NCBI GenBank assembly: GCA_022446965.1
Contig: JAKVBV010000008.1
Span: 1-64,000 of the forward strand
DNA: 64,000 nucleotides
Source of the DNA: Phycisphaerales bacterium
GTDB lineage: Bacteria > Planctomycetota > Phycisphaerae > Phycisphaerales > SM1A02
Direction: 5' to 3'
A program made the translations under genes and the position numbers. Shown here in pieces: positions 60,257-64,000 of the stretch; the first letter of the stretch is position 1; each line of letters starts with the position of its first letter. The notes under the pieces were generated by a model that did not search any database, was not told the origin of the DNA, and worked only from the letters and a program-made list of their open reading frames with translations.

Positions 60257-61025
60257 CGATGGCCGCTTGCAGCAGATCGCGGGCCTGCTCGATCGATGCC
60301 TCAGCCTTGGACGGCCCTGTGAATTCGATCGCGATGGTGCTCTGGTAGCCCACTCGCTTGAGCGTGCGCACCCCTTCGGCCAGGTCGGCACCCTTGTGGG
60401 CCCCCGATCCGGCGAAGCCCTCCACGCGCATGTGGATCGCACCGGCATAGGGCGCCAGTTGACGCAGATGGTCGACAGGGTCATCGCCGTCGCCATACAC
60501 GGGCAGCACGCCGATGCGGAAGCCACCCACTTGCTTGACCAGACTGATGAGCCCCTCTGCTGTTGCAGACAAGCCTTCCCCCACCGCCAACAGGAGATTC
60601 AACTCTCGCGTCTCGACGGCGGTCATGGCGGCTCGCAGTTGTTCGACAGCCCGGCCCTGGGCGAGTTCGTCGTCGGCACTCACGCTCGGTGTGATCGAAA
60701 TGGCATTGCAGCCAAGACGATCCGCGGCTGCGGCAAGCCGGAGGATGCGTTCTGCACTGGCTTGGGATGCCGCTTCATCGTTTCCGAAGGGCAACACAGT
60801 GCGGTCCACAAGCACGAGGCATGGGCACGCCGCCTTGTCAGCACGGTCACGCAGTCCGTCAAGATCTGCCCGATCCCATCCGCTCAACTGAGCCGCGTCG
60901 ATGTTCAGCCCCCGAAGGCCCAGCCGTTCCATGGCCATGGCCGGCACGGTGTGCAGTGCAGAGGGGGCATCGCCGTCAAGCAGCGACGAAACGGAACCAG
61001 TGGTCAAGGTCAGCAGCAGTGTCAT
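60237..61025 (-). CDS. Sugar-phosphate isomerase/epimerase-like TIM-barrel protein
   Basis: A 262-residue protein resembling the xylose-isomerase-like TIM-barrel superfamily (AP endonuclease family 2). RLGLRGLNIDAAQL, AADRLGCNAISITPSV, LLLAVGEGLSAT, HLRQLAPYAGAIHMRVEG and VGYQSTIAIEFTGP follow the strand order of that fold. Several metal-binding positions seem changed, so it may be catalytically divergent. A GTG at 61046 is an alternative to the ATG at 61025. The substrate is unknown. It precedes cmk, plsC and the antiporter in one run. Confidence 0.6.
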   Translation of the reverse strand: MTLLLTLTTGSVSSLLDGDAPSALHTVPAMAMERLGLRGLNIDAAQLSGWDRADLDGLRDRADKAACPCLVLVDRTVLPFGNDEAASQASAERILRLAAAADRLGCNAISITPSVSADDELAQGRAVEQLRAAMTAVETRELNLLLAVGEGLSATAEGLISLVKQVGGFRIGVLPVYGDGDDPVDHLRQLAPYAGAIHMRVEGFAGSGAHKGADLAEGVRTLKRVGYQSTIAIEFTGPSKAEASIEQARDLLQAAIDADDSV

Positions 61026-61061
61026 GGTGAAGTCAGGGCATCCCACCCGAATGATGGATGG

Positions 61062-61067
61062 AGGATA
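61062..61067 (-). promoter_or_regulatory. -10-like TATCCT box for the isomerase-cmk-plsC run
   Basis: On the minus strand TATCCT lies 36 bases before the ATG at 61025, in the divergent region shared with gcvH. No -35 is evident. Confidence 0.3.
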
Positions 61068-61113
61068 GCGAATCCACGTCCGCGCAGCCCCGACGCGAGG
61101 GACCGTGGAGCAC

Positions 61114-61119
61114 TACCAT
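61114..61119 (+). promoter_or_regulatory. -10-like TACCAT box of gcvH
   Basis: TACCAT lies 47 bases before the gcvH ATG. A GGAGG site at 61158-61162 sits in the leader, so this is an ordinary leadered unit using the same -10 hexamer as mnmA and prmC. Confidence 0.35.
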
Positions 61120-61166
61120 GCCCCGCTGAACAAGCGAGGCCGGAGGGCCCGCAGTGTGGAGGCAGC

Positions 61167-61544
61167 ATGAGCACCGACAGACGATTCTCCGACAGTCACG
61201 AGTGGTTCGACATTGATGGCGACACCGTCACCATCGGACTCACCCAGTACGCGGTCAATGAACTGACCGATGTGACCTACGTTGAGCTGCGTCCCGTGGG
61301 CACCGCGTTGTCGGCGGGCGATTCGGTGGGCGAAGTGGAATCGGTGAAGACCACCAGCGACGTCTACTCGGCCGTGGCCGGTGAGATCGTGGACGTCAAT
61401 CAAGGTGCGATCGATGATCCAGCCGTGCTCAACCGCGATGCCGCGGGTGAGGGGTGGTTGGTGAAGATCCGCACCGATGACGCCGGTCCGCTGGGTGATC
61501 TTCTCGATGCCGCTGCCTACGAAGAGCGGTACCCCACCGACTGA
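61167..61544 (+). CDS. gcvH: Glycine cleavage system H protein
   Basis: A 125-residue lipoyl carrier of the glycine cleavage system. The lipoylation site is Lys61 in GEVESVKTTSDVYS. SDSHEWFDIDGDTVTIGLTQ and NELTDVTYVELRPVG make the N-terminal half, and LNRDAAGEGWLVKIR the C-terminal half. GGAGG lies four bases before the ATG. The partners gcvT and gcvP are not in the window, and uvrB follows 24 bases later. Confidence 0.96.
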   Translation: MSTDRRFSDSHEWFDIDGDTVTIGLTQYAVNELTDVTYVELRPVGTALSAGDSVGEVESVKTTSDVYSAVAGEIVDVNQGAIDDPAVLNRDAAGEGWLVKIRTDDAGPLGDLLDAAAYEERYPTD

Positions 61545-61568
61545 GTATCGTGGCATCCGAGGTTCTCG

Positions 61569-63644
61569 ATGCCCTTCAAGATTCAAGCCGACTATGTGCC
61601 CACCGGTGATCAACCGGCGGCGATCGATGCGCTTGTCAAGGGTGTCCAGGCCGGCAATCAATGGCAGACTCTGCTCGGCGCCACCGGCACCGGCAAGACC
61701 TTCACGATGGCCAATGTCATCGAGTCGATGAACCGCCCCGCGCTCGTGCTGAGTCACAACAAGACGCTCGCCGCACAGCTCTACGAGGAATTCAAGGCGC
61801 TCTTTCCCGACAACGCGGTGAGCTACTTCGTCAGTTACTACGACTATTACCAGCCCGAGGCGTACATCCCGGCCCGCGACATCTACATCGAGAAGGACGC
61901 CGCCCGCAACGACGAACTCGACCGGCTTCGTCTGTCGGCCACCAGCAGCCTGCTGTCACGCAGCGACGTGATCATCGTGGCCAGTGTGAGTTCGATCTTC
62001 GGCCTGGGGTCTCCCGAAACATACGGCGACCGTGTGCTCGCGCTGCGTGAGGGCGGCACCATCGATCGCAGCACGCTGCTGGGCGCCCTGACCGACATGC
62101 AGTACGACCGCGGCGATCTTGAGTTTTCCCGCGGTCGCTTCCGTGTCCGGGGCGATGTGGTCGAGGTGTATCCGGCGTATGAACAGCATGCCGTGCGTAT
62201 CGAGTGCTTCGGCGACACGATCGAGCGTCTCGAGTTGATCCACCCGGTATCGGGCGAGCCACTGGCTCGAGAGCGTGAACTCTTCATCTTCCCCGCCGTG
62301 CACTATGTCATGCCCGAAGAACGGCTAGACGCAGCCATGGCGGACATCAAGGCTGAATGCACCACATGTGTGGCCAATCTGCATCGCGATGGCAAGTTGC
62401 TGGAGGCCCAACGGCTCAAGGCACGCACGCAGTACGACATGGAGATGATGAAGGAGACGGGCTACTGCCCTGGCGTGGAGAATTACGCCCGCCATCTTGA
62501 GGGCCGCCCGGAAGGCTCACGCCCCTTCACCTTGCTGGACTACTTCAAGCATGTCCCTGGCATTTCACCTGACGAATGGCTGGTGTTCATCGACGAATCT
62601 CACGTGACGATCCCTCAGATCCGTGCCATGTACAACGGTGATCGTGCCCGCAAGCAGGTGCTGGTGGACCACGGATTCCGTCTGCCCTCATGCCTCGACA
62701 ATCGCCCGCTCACCTTTGACGAGTTCGTGAATCTCGTGCCCTTCGCCGTGAACGTGTCGGCCACGCCCGGGCCGTGGGAGCTGGAGCAGTCCAAGGGTGT
62801 GAGCGCCGAGCAGGTGATTCGCCCCACCGGCCTGCTTGATCCTGAGGTTGAGGTGCGACCAGCCACGAATCAGGTGCCCGACTTGATTGAGGCATGCGCT
62901 CACGCCGCCGAGCAGGGGCACCGCTGCATCGCCACCGTGTTGACCAAACGCATGGCGGAAGACCTCACGTCCTTCCTCGACGATCGTGGGCTGCGCGTGC
63001 GCTGGCTGCACAGCGACATCGACACGCTCGAACGGCTGGAGATTCTGACTGATCTGCGCACCGGCGACTTCGACGTGCTCGTGGGTGTGAATCTGCTCCG
63101 CGAAGGGCTCGACCTTCCCGAGGTTGCCCTCGTGTGCGTGCTCGATGCCGACAAACAGGGCTTCCTGCGGAGTGAGACAAGCCTTGTGCAGACCATCGGC
63201 CGGGCGGCGCGAAATGTGCACGCCAGATGCATCCTGTACGGCGACGTTGTAACGCCACAGATGCAAGCGGCGATTGACGAAACCGCCCGCCGCCGCACCA
63301 AGCAAGAGGCCTACAACACCGCCCACGGCATCACGCCCAGGACAATCGAGAAGTCGATCCGGCGTGGCATTGAGCGAGAACTCGAAGGCCGCCGCACGGC
63401 ACACGCGGCGATCTCCGACGGTCAGGCCTCCCAACAGGACGTCCTAGCCCTGATCGAGGCCCTTGAACAAGAGATGCTGCGATCGGCCGACGCCCTGGCG
63501 TTTGAACGAGCCGCTGCCCTGCGTGATCGCATCAAGGCGTTACGCAATGGCGAACCAGATCCCGGCAACGAACCACGCCGCCGGGCTGGACGCGCTCGAT
63601 CACGAGCCGGGATCACACCGCCCAAACGCCGCGGACGATCGTGA
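61569..63644 (+). CDS. uvrB: Excinuclease ABC subunit B
   Basis: A 691-residue helicase-like damage-verification subunit of nucleotide excision repair. It has Walker A LLGATGTGKTFTMANV (37-44 core), the beta-hairpin region SYYDYYQPEAYIPARDIYIE and the DEAD-like FIDESHVTIPQIRAMYNGD. The helicase motifs VLVGVNLLREGLDLPEV and LVQTIGRAARNVHARCI follow. A UvrC-binding UVR motif lies near 625-660 (QQDVLALIEALEQEM). The tail is basic (RRRAGRARSRAGITPPKRRG). purD starts 18 bases after the stop. Confidence 0.98.
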   Translation: MPFKIQADYVPTGDQPAAIDALVKGVQAGNQWQTLLGATGTGKTFTMANVIESMNRPALVLSHNKTLAAQLYEEFKALFPDNAVSYFVSYYDYYQPEAYIPARDIYIEKDAARNDELDRLRLSATSSLLSRSDVIIVASVSSIFGLGSPETYGDRVLALREGGTIDRSTLLGALTDMQYDRGDLEFSRGRFRVRGDVVEVYPAYEQHAVRIECFGDTIERLELIHPVSGEPLARERELFIFPAVHYVMPEERLDAAMADIKAECTTCVANLHRDGKLLEAQRLKARTQYDMEMMKETGYCPGVENYARHLEGRPEGSRPFTLLDYFKHVPGISPDEWLVFIDESHVTIPQIRAMYNGDRARKQVLVDHGFRLPSCLDNRPLTFDEFVNLVPFAVNVSATPGPWELEQSKGVSAEQVIRPTGLLDPEVEVRPATNQVPDLIEACAHAAEQGHRCIATVLTKRMAEDLTSFLDDRGLRVRWLHSDIDTLERLEILTDLRTGDFDVLVGVNLLREGLDLPEVALVCVLDADKQGFLRSETSLVQTIGRAARNVHARCILYGDVVTPQMQAAIDETARRRTKQEAYNTAHGITPRTIEKSIRRGIERELEGRRTAHAAISDGQASQQDVLALIEALEQEMLRSADALAFERAAALRDRIKALRNGEPDPGNEPRRRAGRARSRAGITPPKRRGRS

Positions 63645-63650
63645 TCCGGA

Positions 63651-63656
63651 TACGAT
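63651..63656 (+). promoter_or_regulatory. -10-like TACGAT box, leaderless arrangement
   Basis: TACGAT ends six bases before the purD ATG at 63663, the same hexamer and distance as for ispG. No ribosome site is present. Confidence 0.55.
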
Positions 63657-63662
63657 GCACGG

Positions 63663-64000
63663 ATGGCCACATCTGCCCGTCAATCTGTACCCGACACCTG
63701 CAACATCCTCCTCGTGGGCGGCGGCGGTCGTGAGCACGCCCTCGCGTGGAAACTGAAGGAATCTGATCGCTGTGGCATGTTGTGGGCGACTGATCCGGGC
63801 AATGGCGGCCTCGCCGGGTTGGTGAAGCCCTGCCCACACCAATGGAATGCCGCCAGCACTTTCGAGTTGACAAACTGGTGTGACAAGAACGACATCCATC
63901 TGGTTGTCGTCGGCCCTGAAGTGCCCTTGTCCGAAGGCATCGCCGACACTCTGGCCACCGAAGGCCGCCTGGTCTTCGGCCCAGGCAAGGAAGGTGCCCA
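63663..64000 (+). CDS. purD: Phosphoribosylamine-glycine ligase, N-terminal part (cut by window end)
   Basis: The first 112 codons of a GAR synthetase. After a 14-residue lead, NILLVGGGGREHALAWKL is the family's N-terminal phosphate-binding signature. WATDPGNGGLAGLV, DKNDIHLVVVGPEVPLSEGI and FGPGKEGA follow in register with PurD. The frame stays open to the window end. The ATG at 63663 is 18 bases after uvrB and carries its own TACGAT box. Cysteines at three places in this region are unusual for the family but harmless. Confidence 0.9.
   Translation, partial: MATSARQSVPDTCNILLVGGGGREHALAWKLKESDRCGMLWATDPGNGGLAGLVKPCPHQWNAASTFELTNWCDKNDIHLVVVGPEVPLSEGIADTLATEGRLVFGPGKEGA

Overview
The window is a gene-dense, high-GC stretch of a bacterial chromosome carrying mostly housekeeping genes on both strands. 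It contains no phage, insertion sequence or CRISPR array. The best taxonomic guess is Planctomycetota, probably class Phycisphaerae. The pointers are a dockerin-like EF-hand fragment of the kind common in that group (1102-1266), a secreted formylglycine-type sulfatase, an 'alternative bacterial GlmU' nucleotidyltransferase/acetyltransferase, a class I (DhnA-type) aldolase, a GldA/GldFG/DUF4340 cluster and an intact mreBCD set. This is inference from gene content; no rRNA is present to settle it.

Layout. 1-3790 holds an AsmA-like protein, tRNA-Asp(GTC) and a minus-strand arsC-phoU-Na/Pi symporter operon, with a sulfatase diverging from it (3985-5508). A candidate structured RNA with a strong terminator (about 5571-5893) fills the gap before a large minus-strand block. 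That block runs mreB-mreC-mreD-glmU-like-polA (12456 to 5906), preceded by two small envelope genes, then a second set: pgk, a thioredoxin-fold protein, rpe, accD, lnt and a HEAT-repeat protein (20431 to 13694). From 20491 to 31010 come miaA, topA, ispG, a TraB/GumN-like protein with an ExbB-like channel, ispA-like, dxs and a class I amidotransferase. ispG, dxs and the prenyl synthase give three steps of MEP-pathway isoprenoid synthesis. 31223-34724 is a plus-strand run: unknown, thioesterase, purN, DUF502, hpf, PTS IIA and HPr. Then come gpsA, a P1B-type metal ATPase with an odd CPG motif, aldolase, mnmA-ggt, a divergent RNase HII-like gene, fusA with a long leader, and ribD. 46396-51379 is the DUF4340-GldFG-GldA transporter operon. 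The rest holds a GAF-receiver regulator, prmC, putA, a broken comM/yifB tail, a CPA2 antiporter, plsC, cmk, an isomerase-like gene, gcvH, uvrB and the start of purD.

The most striking pattern is regulatory. At least twelve genes that head transcription units have a TANNNT box, read on the coding strand, ending only 6-9 bases before the ATG, usually with no Shine-Dalgarno sequence. A promoter -10 box in that position puts the transcript start at or beside the start codon, so leaderless mRNA appears to be a normal expression mode here. Other units in the same window use ordinary leaders with GGAGG-type sites.

Other points of interest are the structured RNA at 5571-5893, the RNase HII homologue with GYG in place of GRG, the P-type ATPase with CPG in place of CPC, the comM remnant in frame behind the antiporter stop codon, a 13-codon upstream ORF plus hairpin ahead of fusA, and a perfect 15-bp tandem duplication touching the amidotransferase promoter. 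Functional calls rest on motifs read by eye; no database search was run.
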